Numbered from the stretch's first letter, positions 8,079 through 18,894 are shown. The stretch: DNA of 64,000 bases from Dryocosmus kuriphilus (GCA_038277395.1 CM076195.1:48505366-48569365), one strand, 5' to 3'. Made by a program: numbers and translations. Notes: generated from the letters alone by a model not told the origin.

Positions 8079-10243
8079 TTTTTCTCCTGGACAAATATCA
8101 CACTTCCCATAGTTTCAACGAAAAAATTAAATTCATGATTATTAATAAAATGTTTCACGATTAAAAGAAAAACCATATTTTTTCAAAAAAAAAAGTATAA
8201 AGAAAATTTTTAGATCTTTTTGAAATACACAACTACGCTTTTTAACAGTTTTTTCATATCTCGCATAGTTAGGTGGGAAAATTGAATTCTTGATTTTTAT
8301 TAATAACATTGTTGACCATTAAAACAAACAAAAAATATGTGTTGTATCAAAAAATGGTATAGAGAAGATTTGTAGATATTTTTGAGATAAAAAACTTTGC
8401 TTCCTAACATTTTTTGCGTATGTGCATAGTTTTCCTGAAAAGTAGATTTTTAACTTTTTAATGATGTTTTTCTTGATTAACAAAATTATTAACGTTTCAC
8501 CAAAAGACTATCCCATATCCCGCATAATAGCATTTTGCAGCCAGACAATGTAAAGAATTAAGAAATTCACGTCCTTGATATACTTTAATCGACCGGTAAG
8601 CTTGAGAAACGCAACGAGAATGCGCCTGAGTAGTGGGGCAGATTTTTTAATAACTTGTACTAACATTCTTATTGACTTTATGGTAATGTATGGTTTTTTT
8701 TGATTAAAACAACTATTATACTTTTCATTTATGGGTTGAAAGAAAATTTTATACTTTTGATTTGAATCACGCAAAAAAGTAGTGGGCAGATTTTTTAATA
8801 ACTTGTACTAACATTCTTATTGACTTTATGGTAATGTATTTTTTGATTAAAACAACTATTATACTTTTCATGAATAAGGTATGGGTTGAATCAAAAAATA
8901 GTTTTAAGAAAATTTGTAGATCTTCTTAAGTTGAACAACTTTGTTTATTATCATTTTTGCCGTATCTTGCATAGTTTTGGTGAAAAGTGGATTTGTTTGT
9001 ATTTAGTAACATGTTTCACGAATAACTAAAAAACTATGCGTCTTAACGAAAAAATGATAGGAAGCAAATTTGTAGAACTTTTTAGGATGAACAACTTTGT
9101 TTATAATAATTTTTTCGTATCTCGTATATTTTGGCAGGAAATTTGAATTCTTGATTTTTAGAAAGAAATTATGATGGATAAAACCAGAACTGTTGGTCAA
9201 AAACCGCTGGTTAACGAACTCGTTCTTACCTTTCACGCCTTAAAGAAGTCTACCAAAGCGAACTCCAATCCGATTAGTCCTTCGAAAGATATCGTGTTCA
9301 CAGGCTACGATAACAACAAGAACGACGACAACGACAGACAGACACCAACGTAAAGCATGTTTTTAGGATTCAGGGGGTCATGAAACGTCGAGATTAGATG
9401 AAATCCGCGAAAGTCAGTTTCCACATAACAGTAATACCTTCTCATTGAGATGAGAATGTAATAATAAAAATTGCATTTTTCAGCCAGACTATGTGAAAAA
9501 TTAAGAAATTCACGTTTTTGATACACTTTAATTGACTGCTAAGTATGAGAAACGTGATCAGAATGCGCCTGAGTAGCGGGCAGATTTTTTAATAACCTTT
9601 ACTAACTTTCTTATTGACTTTATAGTAATGTACTTTTTAATTAAAACAACTATTATACGTTTCATGTATAAAGTATGGGTTGGATCAAAAAATAGTTTTA
9701 AGCAAATTTGTAGATCTTCTTAAGGTGAACAACTTTGTTTATTGTCATTTTTTTCGTATCTTGCATAGTTTTGGTAAGTGGATTTGTTTGTATTTAATAA
9801 TATATTTCACGTATAATTCAAAAACTATGCGTCTTTCGGAAAAAATGATAGAAAGAAAATTTGTAGATCTTTTTGAGATGAACAACTTTGTTTATTATGA
9901 TTTTTATCGTATCTTGCATATTTTGGCATGAAATTTGAATTCGTGATTTTTAGAAAGATATTATGATGGATAAAACCTGAACCGCGGGTCAAAAACCGCT
10001 GGGTAACGAACACTTTTCACGCCTTAAAGAAGTCTGCCAAAGCGCAATCCAATCCGCTTAGTCCTTCGAAAGTTATCGTGTTCACAGGCTACTACAACAA
10101 CAACAACGACGACAACGGCAGACAGACACCAACGTAAAACATGGTTTTTCGAATTCAGGGGTTTATGAAACGTCGAGATTTGATGAAGTCCGCGAAAGTC
10201 AGTTTTCACATAAAACTAATACTTTCTCATTGAGATGAGAATG
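8079..10243 (+). repeat. Array of K-repeat subunits and partial copies
   Basis: Successive subunits (TAGATCTTTTTGA words at about 8209, 8360, 8918, 9078, 9712 and 9867) alternate with the long-variant block (8530-8650 and 9470-9600) and two ORF blocks (from 9171 and from about 9963). A local duplication repeats the GGCAGATTTTTTAATAAC segment at 8638 and 8786. The array ends at 10243 with ...GATGAGAATGTAAAAATACA. That is the same terminus as copy 3, and the third piece of the interrupted transposon gene follows. Confidence 0.7.
9171..9353 (+). CDS. Small conserved K-repeat ORF, diverged copy
   Basis: This 60-codon frame keeps MMDK, VGQKPLVNELVLTF, LKK and NPISPSK, but has replacements elsewhere and only a short Asp/Asn tract before a stop. 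The next copy (from about 9963) has an early stop in the same block, so the ORF is not maintained in all copies. Confidence 0.25.
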   Translation: MMDKTRTVGQKPLVNELVLTFHALKKSTKANSNPISPSKDIVFTGYDNNKNDDNDRQTPT

Positions 10244-10700
10244 TAAAAATACAATGTAAATTTTCATGTCGTTTAATTGCTAACGAAAGTGTATTGCCGA
10301 AAATTATAAAAGGTTCTGAATACAGTAAGAAGAATAAAGACTTGTTTGTTTCAGTTTTGCCATCAATTCAACTTGGTCGACTGTTCGAGTGGAAATGTAG
10401 AACCGCTAGAGTGGTTACAGTATAAAAACATTCATTATTCGACCGATTATATTTGAACTTTGGGACATGATATCGCACATACTCCAAAGTTTGGATGGAT
10501 TGTACATATATTACTTTACAATTCGGAACCTTGATTTATATGCCACAAAGTCGATAATATTGGATTCAATGTACATCTAAGCGCCTGGGAAGTTGAAGAT
10601 GCTCAAGAAATTTTTAGTGTAAAAATATCAGAATTGTGTAATCCGTTACCTCTTTGGTCGCATATAATAATTTCTGCGGAAAAGTATGTAGTATTTAAAT
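10244..10700 (+). pseudogene. DNA-transposon protein, C-terminal fragment (3 of 3)
   Basis: In shifting frames this shows LPSIQLGRLFEWKCRTARV, DIAHTPKFGWIVHILLYN and IGFNVHLSAWEVEDAQEIF, then ISELCNPLPLW and EKYVVFK. I recognise this as the C-terminal region of the protein begun at 1495 and continued at 5134. At least one stop and two frame changes are present. It is separated from fragment 2 by 4.1 kb of repeats. Confidence 0.55.
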
Positions 10701-10883
10701 AATTTCCATGGCCACAGTTTCTACTAGCACTCCACAGTATGATTCTTCCATAAAATATTTTGAGTAAATAGATAATTATTTCAATAAAAAGAATTTTTAG
10801 TATAATATTTTATTCTTATTATTTACTCTCAAAATCCTTTCAATCTCGAGGAAGTCTTGTTTTTATTTCAACTTTATATAATA

Positions 10884-10912
10884 GGGGGGGGGGGGGGGGG
10901 GGGGGGGGGGGG
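10884..10912. repeat. Homopolymer of 29 G
   Basis: An uninterrupted run of G on the plus strand sits in AT-rich sequence. It could form G-quadruplexes and is also a classic site for assembly or polymerase-slippage error, so its length should not be trusted. Confidence 0.9.
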
Positions 10913-11057
10913 TAATTGTAGTAGGTACTTCAGGTATATGGATGAGTTTTACCAACTTTTATTACATGACCGTAATGACTGACCATCATGACTGTAGGAC
11001 GGATGTCAATATCTATTGCTCATTCAATCACTGTAGAAAAAGAGTAGATATACAAGG

Positions 11058-11590
11058 TTACCGACATCGACAGCTAAAGCGGTTCATAGCCACGCTAAGC
11101 TTTTAGAATGTTCTCGATGACGTCATTAATTATAATGCGCAATGTCGAGATACAAAATTGGCGAAAACAACCCTCTTCGCCCTCCTACCCTTCTCTCGCC
11201 AATAAGATTCTAGAATGTTCGCAGCGATATCATTATACTATGCATTTATGACTTCAAGGTTATTTACGATTATTTCACGTAAATATTGTCAGGGTTCCCT
11301 TCTCTCCCTCTCTCCTATAAACTTCTAGAGTGTTTACGATGATATCATTATACTACGCAGTTGTAACTTCAAGGATATTCACGATTATTATTTCACGTTA
11401 ATATTGTCAAGGTTATATTTTAATTTGTCATTGAATTTACGTCGCAAAAAAAACTATCTCTCTCCCTCTCTCTTATAAGCTTCTAGAAATGTTGAAAATG
11501 GTATCATTATACTACGCAGTTTTAACTTCAAGGTTAATTTACGATTATTATTATTTCGTGCAAGGTTATTTATGAGAGTTTCGAAAATCC
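11058..11590. repeat. Tandem subrepeat element with CTTCTAGAA units
   Basis: Units of about 115-150 bp begin near 11095, 11205, 11320 and 11475. Each contains an AGCTTCTAGAA-type palindrome, a GATATCATTATACTACGCA block and an AACTTCAAGGTTA block. The outer end GTTACCGACATCGACAGC at 11058 matches, in reverse complement, the end at about 40642. The two copies are therefore related elements in opposite orientation. There is no ORF. The superfamily is not identified. Confidence 0.7.
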
Positions 11591-11877
11591 ACTGTAAGAA
11601 ACGTTGAAATAATCTTTAACACAACAGATTAATATGCTAAAAATCCAATTCACTTAGCTGAAATCCTGCAATAATAACATACTTAGTGAAGTATTGATGA
11701 TATTGAAATGTACCATTGTCAATGAAAAAATACTTTTCTTACGCCAACATTAAACTCTGGTTAAAATAAATCTAGTTCAAGGGATAACAAGGCAAACTAG
11801 GTGAATAATAAATAGAGTAAGCGGCCATCAGCCACGCTGGTTTTCTTCTATAGTTATAACCACGTTTCTTTGTGTAA
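11591..11877. other. AT-rich sequence, no feature recognised
   Basis: No coding, RNA or repeat signal is recognised between the tandem element and the LTR. Confidence 0.5.
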
Positions 11878-12043
11878 TGTTACCACTAACTTATCTATAT
11901 TAAAGTAGAGACGGGTATAAGGCAATAATGAACGGAATACTCGGTTAAACATACTCGTGCTCGCGGAGGAGCACATGGACTGACTTAGGCAGGGAAAGCA
12001 GCGCCCTCAGGCCCTTACGGACATCTTATGTACTAACAACACA
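11878..12043 (-). repeat. 3' LTR of the Gypsy element, with adjacent polypurine tract
   Basis: The sequence closely matches 18606-18769. It starts after an AAAAGAGGGGGA polypurine tract (complement of 12044-12055), which would prime plus-strand synthesis. The LTR is unusually short for the group, at 166 bp. TG...CA ends are conserved. Confidence 0.8.
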
Positions 12044-12398
12044 TCCCCCTCTTTTAAAGTCTGAGCCCTTTATTAAAAAAGAGGTGATTTTACATAGAGG
12101 AACCTCTTAGCCTAAACGATAATATGTCAATCGCTGAGGTTCTTTTCTTTGACGAGCTGGAAGTATTCTTCTTGTTTGATGCTCTACAATAGGTTGTTGT
12201 ACAGTTGGTTTGACACGTTGTTCTACAATAGGTTCGACGGGATGTTGTACAGATTCCTTTAATGCTTGTTTTATGACTAATTTCGCTGGTACTTTTACAA
12301 ATTGTTTCGTTCTTTCAGATCTTTGCGGTGAGGGTTTCGGCGTTTGGATATTGGATTCATTTTTATAGTCTATATCTTTTTTGTCATAATGAGGAGCA
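12044..12398. other. Polypurine tract and 3' untranslated part of the Gypsy element
   Basis: There is no ORF of note between the integrase end and the 3' LTR. The minus strand keeps a basic, proline/lysine-rich decayed tail of the integrase frame up to about 12120. Confidence 0.5.
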
Positions 12399-13554
12399 CT
12401 AATTATGTACGTGCCATCTGTTTCTCCTGTAATCGGAATTCTCTGAGTTAAGGATATAAGATCGCGGAGTCTGGAGTTTATCTACAACGATACCATATCT
12501 TTTTAAATCTGTAGTCCATACTCCGTCTCCCTTTTTTAGCTCCGGTAGATCTCTAGCTTTGTGACATTTGTTGTGATCACTCGCTTGCTTATTTTTTAAG
12601 GCTAGATTCTTACTGTATATTTCGTCTACCTTCCCTTCCTCTTTTAGATCGCTGGGTAGGGTAGTCACTTCCGTTCGCAGTTTTCGATTCATGAGCATTT
12701 AGGCTGGCGAAAAAAACGTTTGCAAGCGGAGTGGATCGATAGGATAACAGAGCTTTTGAAAGTTGTTTTTCATCGGTACCGTTCTTCTTTATAAGTCGTT
12801 TCGCCGTTTTTACAGCCACATCAAACTCACCATTCGATTGACTAAAGTAAGGAGAACTTGTTATGTGTCGGAAATAATACTCATCTGCAAACATTTTTAA
12901 TTCATTTCTAAATTGACGACCATTGTCCGATACTAGTTTCTCGCAAATTCCGTCTCTCGAAAAATAGTTCTGTTATTCTCTCGATTGCCGTTTTTTTCGG
13001 ATAAATTACTCAATTTTGAAATTTCGATATAACGCGAAAAATAGTCAACAACTATTAGATACCAATTTCCGCCGTGTTTAAATAAATCTGACCCTAACCT
13101 CTGCCAACATCGCGTGGGAAAGTTTTCTGTCTTAAAGCTCTCTTTCGGATTTGAGCTTTCTTGGATGCAGTTTGGACAGTTACGAACTAGATTCTCGATC
13201 TGCGAGCTTAAGCCTAGACACTAGACACCATACAGATTCTTTGGTTCCACGACGACATTTGACGATACCTTGATGGCCTGAGTGTATTGCAGCTAAAACT
13301 TCCTGTTGCATATCTGCCGGTATAATGACTCTTGTGCCGAAAAGTAACAAATTTTGAGAAAAATTAATCTCTGCGCGATACTGATAATACAGATTTAGAT
13401 CTTTCGGCATTTTCCTTGTCTCAGACCACCCGTCGATAGAGCACAATTTTAAGTTATTACAAATTTCATCCGAATCCTGAATTTTCATTATCTTTTCGAT
13501 GTATACATCTCTTATTGGATAACTGCTCACCACAAAATTCAGCGAACGCATCAA
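12399..13554 (-). pseudogene. Gypsy integrase remnant
   Basis: From right to left on the minus strand there is an HH-type finger neighbourhood (LAAIHSGHQGIVKCRR near 13300), then a decayed core with a YFSQSNGEFDVAVKTAKR segment (near 12830). This corresponds to the 'SNG.AE' helix that holds the catalytic Glu. A C-terminal part follows (DLPELKKGDGVW near 12530). At least three frame changes split it, and the frames at 12399-12698 and 12610-12894 overlap. It is non-functional. Confidence 0.75.
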
Positions 13555-14112
13555 GAGTTAAGAGTTGAATCTGCTCATCTAGTTTGACCTGATAAAACGA
13601 TAGAGTTACATCTATTTTTGAGAAATACCTAGCACCTTTTAAGCGAGCGAAGGTGAGTTCAACTTTTGGAATCGGAAAATATGGTCACAGCACATTCCCA
13701 TTTAATTTTGCATAATCGCATCATAACCTCATTCCATCACCTTTAGGAACACACGATTGGTGTAACCCAGTCAGTAACATAGTCGACCTTACCAATTATA
13801 TCTAGTTTTTTCCAACCTTATTAATTCTCTTTCGAGTTTGCCTAGCATCGCGAGAGGAATTGTACGAGGAGCTTTTTGTGCATAGGGTTAAGCATCTGGC
13901 TTTAACTTTATTGTTATTGTTCCTGGGAATTCTCCTAGTTCTTTACATAAATTAGGAAATTCATCTAAGACATTGACTTTAGTGGGATATTTATTTTCCG
14001 GGATTTCCATTAAAACGTTGTAAATTCCTCTATCGAATTTCACAATACCAAACACTTCGATAGCTTCTAGACTTCGTAATACTCTTGGTAAATTTCTAAT
14101 AACATAACCTAT
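13555..14112 (-). pseudogene. Gypsy reverse transcriptase, N-terminal remnant only
   Basis: The minus-strand frame shows FPNLCKELGEFPG near 13960, then a KLKPDA...APRTIPLAMLGKLERE stretch, and a TDWVTPIV-like stretch. These are the entry region of Ty3/Gypsy RT. The palm with the YxDD motif and the RNase H domain are absent: the sequence passes within about 200 bases to the spacer before integrase. A large internal deletion is the simplest reading. Confidence 0.65.
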
Positions 14113-14514
14113 TCACGCAAATTCCTGATCTTTGTATTTTAAGGTTTGGTTCACCGATCCAAACACGTCGAGTTTTTTCTTTTCTGGACCTTTAATGATC
14201 CCTTTAACTTTAGTTAGATTTTCATATAAACATTCGCCAACTATTTCTTCTGGTAAGCACGCGCAATCTGCCCCAGTATCGATTAAAAAATTGACATCGG
14301 AATTCAATTCCTTAATATTAATTAGACGCATCTGACCTGTTTTACCGATAGAATTTACACTACCTATGAAAAAGCTCGAACCATTCTCGCTCTCGCTTTC
14401 GTTTACAGCGCTTATATTTTTAGTTTTACAGGCCCGACTAAAATGAAGCATACCGCATTTCTCACTGGACAATCTTTTCTTGGATGCATAGATTTCTCGG
14501 CGCAGTAGAAACAT
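14113..14514 (-). pseudogene. Gypsy aspartic protease and second zinc knuckle
   Basis: The frame contains KCGMLHFSRAC, which matches the second half of a CCHC knuckle, and then LIDTGADCACLPEE, the retroviral-type DTGAD active site. It overlaps the gag frame (14412-15293) in another phase. The knuckle's first Cys is in the gag frame (NAVC), so the shift lies inside the knuckle and is probably a decay mutation, not programmed frameshifting. Confidence 0.75.
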
Positions 14515-15293
14515 CGATCGTTTCTGCTTTCAAGTTGTTTAGATTTGGCATTTAGCGTTTTCCCTGATGTTATCTGCTGTTGCTGTCGTTGCTTGCCGTT
14601 GAGACCACCGTGCTGAGCGCCTTTCCATTTTCCTTGATTGGCGTTTCTATTAATTAGTTGAGCAGACAGATCGATCTCCACCTCGAACTTTGTGTCGAAT
14701 AATTTGATTTTTTTATGCTGAATTTCAGATTGCTTTGCCGCCGTAATCGTCTCTTGTAGGGTTAAATTTTGTTTGAGTTGCAATTTTTCACTTACCTTGG
14801 CATTGAGGATGCCAACGACAATACGATCGCGTACGAGTTCATCTTTAGAAAGACCGAAAGCGCACTGTTCAGCTAATGTGTGAACGTCGGTGATAAAGGA
14901 ATCAACCGACTCACCGGTCTCTTGCCCTCGCGAGTTGAGCTTGAAACGTTCGAACATTACGTTCCTACGCGGAATAAAATAGTCCTCAAGTACTTGGAGA
15001 GTTTCTTCGTATGTTTGAGGTGCTGGCTCTGGAAACTGAACGAAAATGTCTTCACTTTTGTCAACCTTCACATATATTAACATATCGATTTTATCGCGGT
15101 CTTCTTTGTCACTGAAACCTGATACCGACATATAGCGAGAAAAGCGTTTTTTCCAGGTCGGCCGCGCCGCCGGATTACTGAAATTGAGTTCGTTTGGTGA
15201 CAATACGTTTGCCAACTGCGGTAGTCTGATTACGACCCGGGCATTTCCACCATTTTCTTCAGCCTCTCGATTGTTGTCAACGTTCTGCGACAT
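14412..15293 (-). pseudogene. Gypsy gag
   Basis: The frame of 293 codons starts MSQNVDNNREAEENGG. It has a capsid-like helical region with FNPAARPTWKKRF-type, LEDYFIPRRNVMFERF and RDRIVVGI motifs, a Gln-rich linker, and the first zinc knuckle CFYCAEKSMHPRKDC. Its last 10 codons after NAVC are out of frame with the second knuckle. The length and layout are as expected for this class of gag. The start codon is the first Met after the leader. Confidence 0.8.
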
Positions 15294-15442
15294 TTCTGGA
15301 AAATTATTTAAGCGGTCGTCGATTGCGTTTAGCCCTACTACGACGCGTCCTCTCTTTCGCTTGATGAGCTTTCACTAGTTCTAATGTAGTTTTCCTCCTT
15401 AGAAAACGTGGAACTTTCGTATCCTACGCTGCCACCATGCAG
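15294..15442 (-). promoter_or_regulatory. Gypsy leader with candidate primer-binding site
   Basis: On the minus strand the LTR end GGTAACA (to 15443) is followed by CTGCATGGTGGCAGCG. The TGGTGGCAGCG part is a candidate tRNA primer-binding site a few bases inside the LTR. The primer tRNA cannot be assigned by eye. Confidence 0.45.
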
Positions 15443-15451
15443 TGTTACCAC
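15443..15451 (-). repeat. Short end of the split Gypsy 5' LTR
   Basis: TGTTACCAC equals the terminal nine bases of the 3' LTR at 11878. It is separated from the rest of its LTR by the hAT foldback. Its last eight bases (15444-15451) are the left copy of the target duplication. Confidence 0.8.
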
Positions 15452-18400
15452 CAGGCCTCGGATATTTGAAAAAGAGTCCGGGGCAACTTGGTGGGGATAA
15501 CCCCACCACAGCGACGAAGTAATGTGTGAGACAAGGAACTAGGTTTCTTCGTCTTTCGCAAGCTGCCGCTTCGTGTAAAGTCGAAAATACACGAACGGTG
15601 AGTCGGTGAGTTGTCCTGGTTACAAGCTGCGCTCGGGTAAGCCGAAAATGACTACTCGTCTTCGACCTTGAAGCATTTGAAAGCATTTGGAGGATGGACT
15701 TGATTTTTCATTTTTAATAAAATCGGCGTTAACACGAGAAGTTAGCTGACGTTACATTTTTATCTCTGTTCTCATTGGTCTAATACTGGCTTATTATGAC
15801 AGCGTTGAACAGAAAGGCGTCAAATATGAATTTTTCAAATGTAGCACAAAGACTTCAAATATGCATGTAATGAAGTTTTGAAATATTTAATCATTATGTT
15901 TTTCAGGAATTCTTATGAAATGTTTTAGACGATCTGATTCTACAGCGAGTAAATTATAAGACACTGGAGGTTTGTAAAGTTGAAATATATTGGATATATG
16001 TGTATGGGATTTTGAGGTTAGATACTATCTATTACTTTCAAGTCAGTTTTTATTATATCTATGTTTTTTTTCAATTGAAATTAAATATTCTAAAGTTAAA
16101 ATGATAATCAATAAAAAAAATCAATAATCAATTTCATTTTCGAATAACATTGAGCATTATGACTTAAGTGTTTTTTTTTTTAGTTTGCAGAAAACATTTT
16201 AATTTTGTATTTTTTTTGAAATTTTTGTTTGAAACACGTTCTTCCTACTTTAATTTAAAAATATAAAGACTAGAAACTATTGAAGAATAAACAAGCATTT
16301 TGATAAATAAAAAAAAAAGTTTTTAAAGTGGGTTTAGCGAGAATCGAACGCGCAACCTTATGACTATCAGTCAAACACTCTACCAGGGAGCTACCGACAC
16401 TTGGGAATACTTATACAATAGCTCTGTGACCATCCGTTTGCAATTTTTCAAATGCATTTTTCTCGAAAATGGGCTAAAATTGCGTCTTCTTGATTTTTCT
16501 CAGAAAACCTCTGGTACGTACCTTTCATTGACGAGAGTATCAATTCAAACAAACAACACCATACCTAAAGGTCCCCTTGTTACTGAAATTTAACGGAAGC
16601 GTATTAAAAAGAATTAAAAAGTAGAAGAATGTAAAAGCAGGAATAGAATAGCTGAAAATAATTTCACTTTGAGAACGCTATATCGAATTAAAATTTATGG
16701 ATTGTTTCCTCATTAATAAATATTTTGTATTATATTTTCATATTATAGCATTTATAAATAATAATTCTTTACTTATATTGCAAGCAAAATTATTATAATT
16801 GTTGAAAATAATTATACCGTATTATTATCAATTATCATTAGCAATGACTATTACATATTTATGATGCATTTATGTAACCTACATTTTTAATTATTAAATC
16901 TTTTTATAATTTACATCTATTGGAAAAATATTAAAATTTATATTTATTTATATTTTAATAATTTATTTAAACGTGTTAAAAATGCATTAATCTCTGCTAA
17001 CATTGAGAAGAATACATTACAGATGAAATCTATTCAAATATGTGAATTAAAATAATTTTAATTCTAGGGAGGCAGACTTGAATTGATTAGAATTAAAATT
17101 TCAAAACTTATATTCCACATTAAAGAAATAAAACAATTTATTATGTCAATTTATTTTGTGAACTAATTAGAAAGAATTAAATTAACGTTTACCCTTTAAC
17201 CTGATAATTATTTTTAATATATTAAATTAATCAACGTTTTGACTTTATACTTACCCTCTGATGGAAAATTTTTATTTTTCATAAAAACTTGTAGTTTTCT
17301 AAGCAAAATTAATAAAAGTCTACAATTTTTTTAAATCATCTATAAAAATGACGTTTTTGAAGAATGCTGTAGCTTCTCGTAAAAATTTTTTCCATCAGAG
17401 GGTAAGTATAAAGTAAAAACGTTGATTAATTTATTATATTAAAAATAATTATCAGGTTAAAGGGTAAACGTTAATTTAATTCTTTCTAATTAGTTCACAA
17501 AATAAATTGACATCATAAATTGCTTTATTTCTTTAATGTGGAATATAAGTTTTGAAATTTTAATTCTAATCAATTCAAGTCTGCCTCCCTAGAATTAAAA
17601 TTATTTTAATTCACACATTTGAATAGATTTCATCTGTAATGTATTCTCCTCAATGTTAGCAGAGATTAATGCATTTTTAACACGTTTAAATAAATTATAC
17701 CATGTAATTATTATTTTTTAGGTTATTTTGAATAAAAACTCTGTTTATCGTATTTTTATGGTCACTTGTTTTGACAATTGTGCGTTTTATTAAAACTGTT
17801 TATTCTTCAATAGTTTCTAGTCTTTATGTTTTTAAATTAAAGTAGGAACAATGTGTTTTAAACAAAAATTTCAAAAAATACAAAATTAAAATGTTTTCTG
17901 CAAACTAAAAAAAAAAAAAACGCATAAGTCATAATGCTCAATGTTATTCGAAAATGAAATTGATTATTGATTTTTTCATTGATTATCATTTTAACTTTAG
18001 AGTATTTAATTTTAATTGAAGAAAAACATAGATATAATAAAAACTGACTTGAAGGTAATAGATATTATCTAACCTCAAAATCCCATACACATATATCCAA
18101 TATATTTCAACTTTACAAACCTCCAGTGTCTTATAATTTACTCGCTGTAGAATCAGATCGTCTAAAACATTTCATAAGAATTCCTGAAAAACATAATGAT
18201 TAAATATTTCAAAACTTCATTACATGTATATTTGAAGTCTTTGTGCTACATTTGAAAAATTCATATTTGACGCCTTTCTGTTCAACGCTATCTTCATAAT
18301 CAAATATTAGACCAATGAGAACAGAGACAAAAATGTAACGTCAGCTAACTTCTCGCGTTAACGTCGATTTTATTAAAAATGAAAAATCAAGTCCATCCTC

Positions 18401-18605
18401 CAAATGCTTTCAAATGCTTCAAGGTCGAAGCCGAGTAGTCGCGAACGCGAAGTCGGCTATCGTCGGTGAGTGCTCCAATCGTTCGTATTCGTGCATTTTC
18501 GGCTTACCCGAGCGCAGCTTGTAACCAGGACAACTCACCGACTTGCTGTGGTGGGGTTATCCCCACCAAGTTGCCCCGGACTCTTTTTCAAATATCCGAG
18601 GCCTG
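15452..18605. mobile_element. Giant hAT-type foldback transposon (3.15 kb)
   Basis: The ends are CAGGCCTCGGATATTTG and its complement, flanked by the perfect 8-bp duplication GTTACCAC (15444-15451 and 18606-18613). CAGG-type ends with 8-bp duplications indicate the hAT superfamily. The element is almost wholly palindromic. Arms run from each end to a centre near 17330, matching at high identity except for a stretch near 16290-16965 (left) against about 17700-17800 (right), and a diverged part near 15500-15640. There is no transposase ORF. It lies in the 5' LTR of the Gypsy element. Confidence 0.9.
16331..16401 (-). other. tRNA-like sequence (degenerate, Ile-GAT-like)
   Basis: On the minus strand the order GGTAGCTCCCTGGTAGAG, CTGATAG anticodon loop and GTTCGATTC T-loop is tRNA-like, with internal promoter boxes A and B. 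The D stem pairs (GCTC/GAGT), and the anticodon and T stems each carry one mismatch. The acceptor strands GTGTCGG and TAAACCC do not pair. It lies in the left-arm segment that has no counterpart in the right arm. It is a tRNA pseudogene or SINE head, not a working tRNA. Confidence 0.5.
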
Positions 18606-18613
18606 GTTACCAC

Positions 18614-18769
18614 TAACTTATCTATATTAAAGTAGAGACGGGAATAAGGCAATAATGAACGGAATACTCAGTTAAAAATACCCGTGCTCGGGGAGGAGGA
18701 CATGGACTGACTTAGGCAGGAAAACAGCGTCCTCAGGTCCTTACGGACATTTTATGTACTAACAACACA
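18614..18769 (-). repeat. Main part of the Gypsy 5' LTR
   Basis: This is a near match to 11887-12043 with scattered substitutions. Its right end (complement TGTGTTGTTAG) is the true 5' end of the element. It carries U3/R-type sequence, but no TATA box is evident. Confidence 0.8.
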
Positions 18770-18894
18770 ATTTGTCCCTTTTACCAGACGTGAAACTTGT
18801 CTTCTAAATAGTTTTGTGCTACTGATTCGTGTAATAATTAGACAGAATGGTTGATTTCTTGAATACGGATATAAGGAATTTTTTCAGTGATATA
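18770..18894. other. Spacer between Gypsy and mariner
   Basis: There is no feature. The mariner target dinucleotide TA is at 18893-18894. Confidence 0.5.

Larger units (their letters stand above)
11878..18769 (-). mobile_element. Ty3/Gypsy LTR retrotransposon, minus strand, split by a hAT foldback
   Basis: Direct repeats of about 166 bp (11878-12043 and 18614-18769 plus 15443-15451) begin TGTGTTGTTAG and end GTAACA when read on the minus strand. Between them lie, in order on the minus strand, gag with zinc knuckle, aspartic protease, a remnant of reverse transcriptase, and integrase. A 3.15-kb element at 15452-18605 interrupts the 5' LTR. Most of the RT and RNase H region is missing (only about 550 bp between protease and integrase). 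I could not find a matching target duplication outside the LTRs. Confidence 0.8.

Noticed and set aside
14410..14520. Programmed gag-pro frameshift in the Gypsy element
   Set aside because: The phase change falls within the second zinc knuckle and removes its first half from the protease frame. That is damage, not a recoding site, and no slippery sequence is evident.
11870..18780. Target-site duplication outside the Gypsy LTRs
   Set aside because: The bases outside (GTGTAA and ATTTG) do not match, so no duplication can be claimed.
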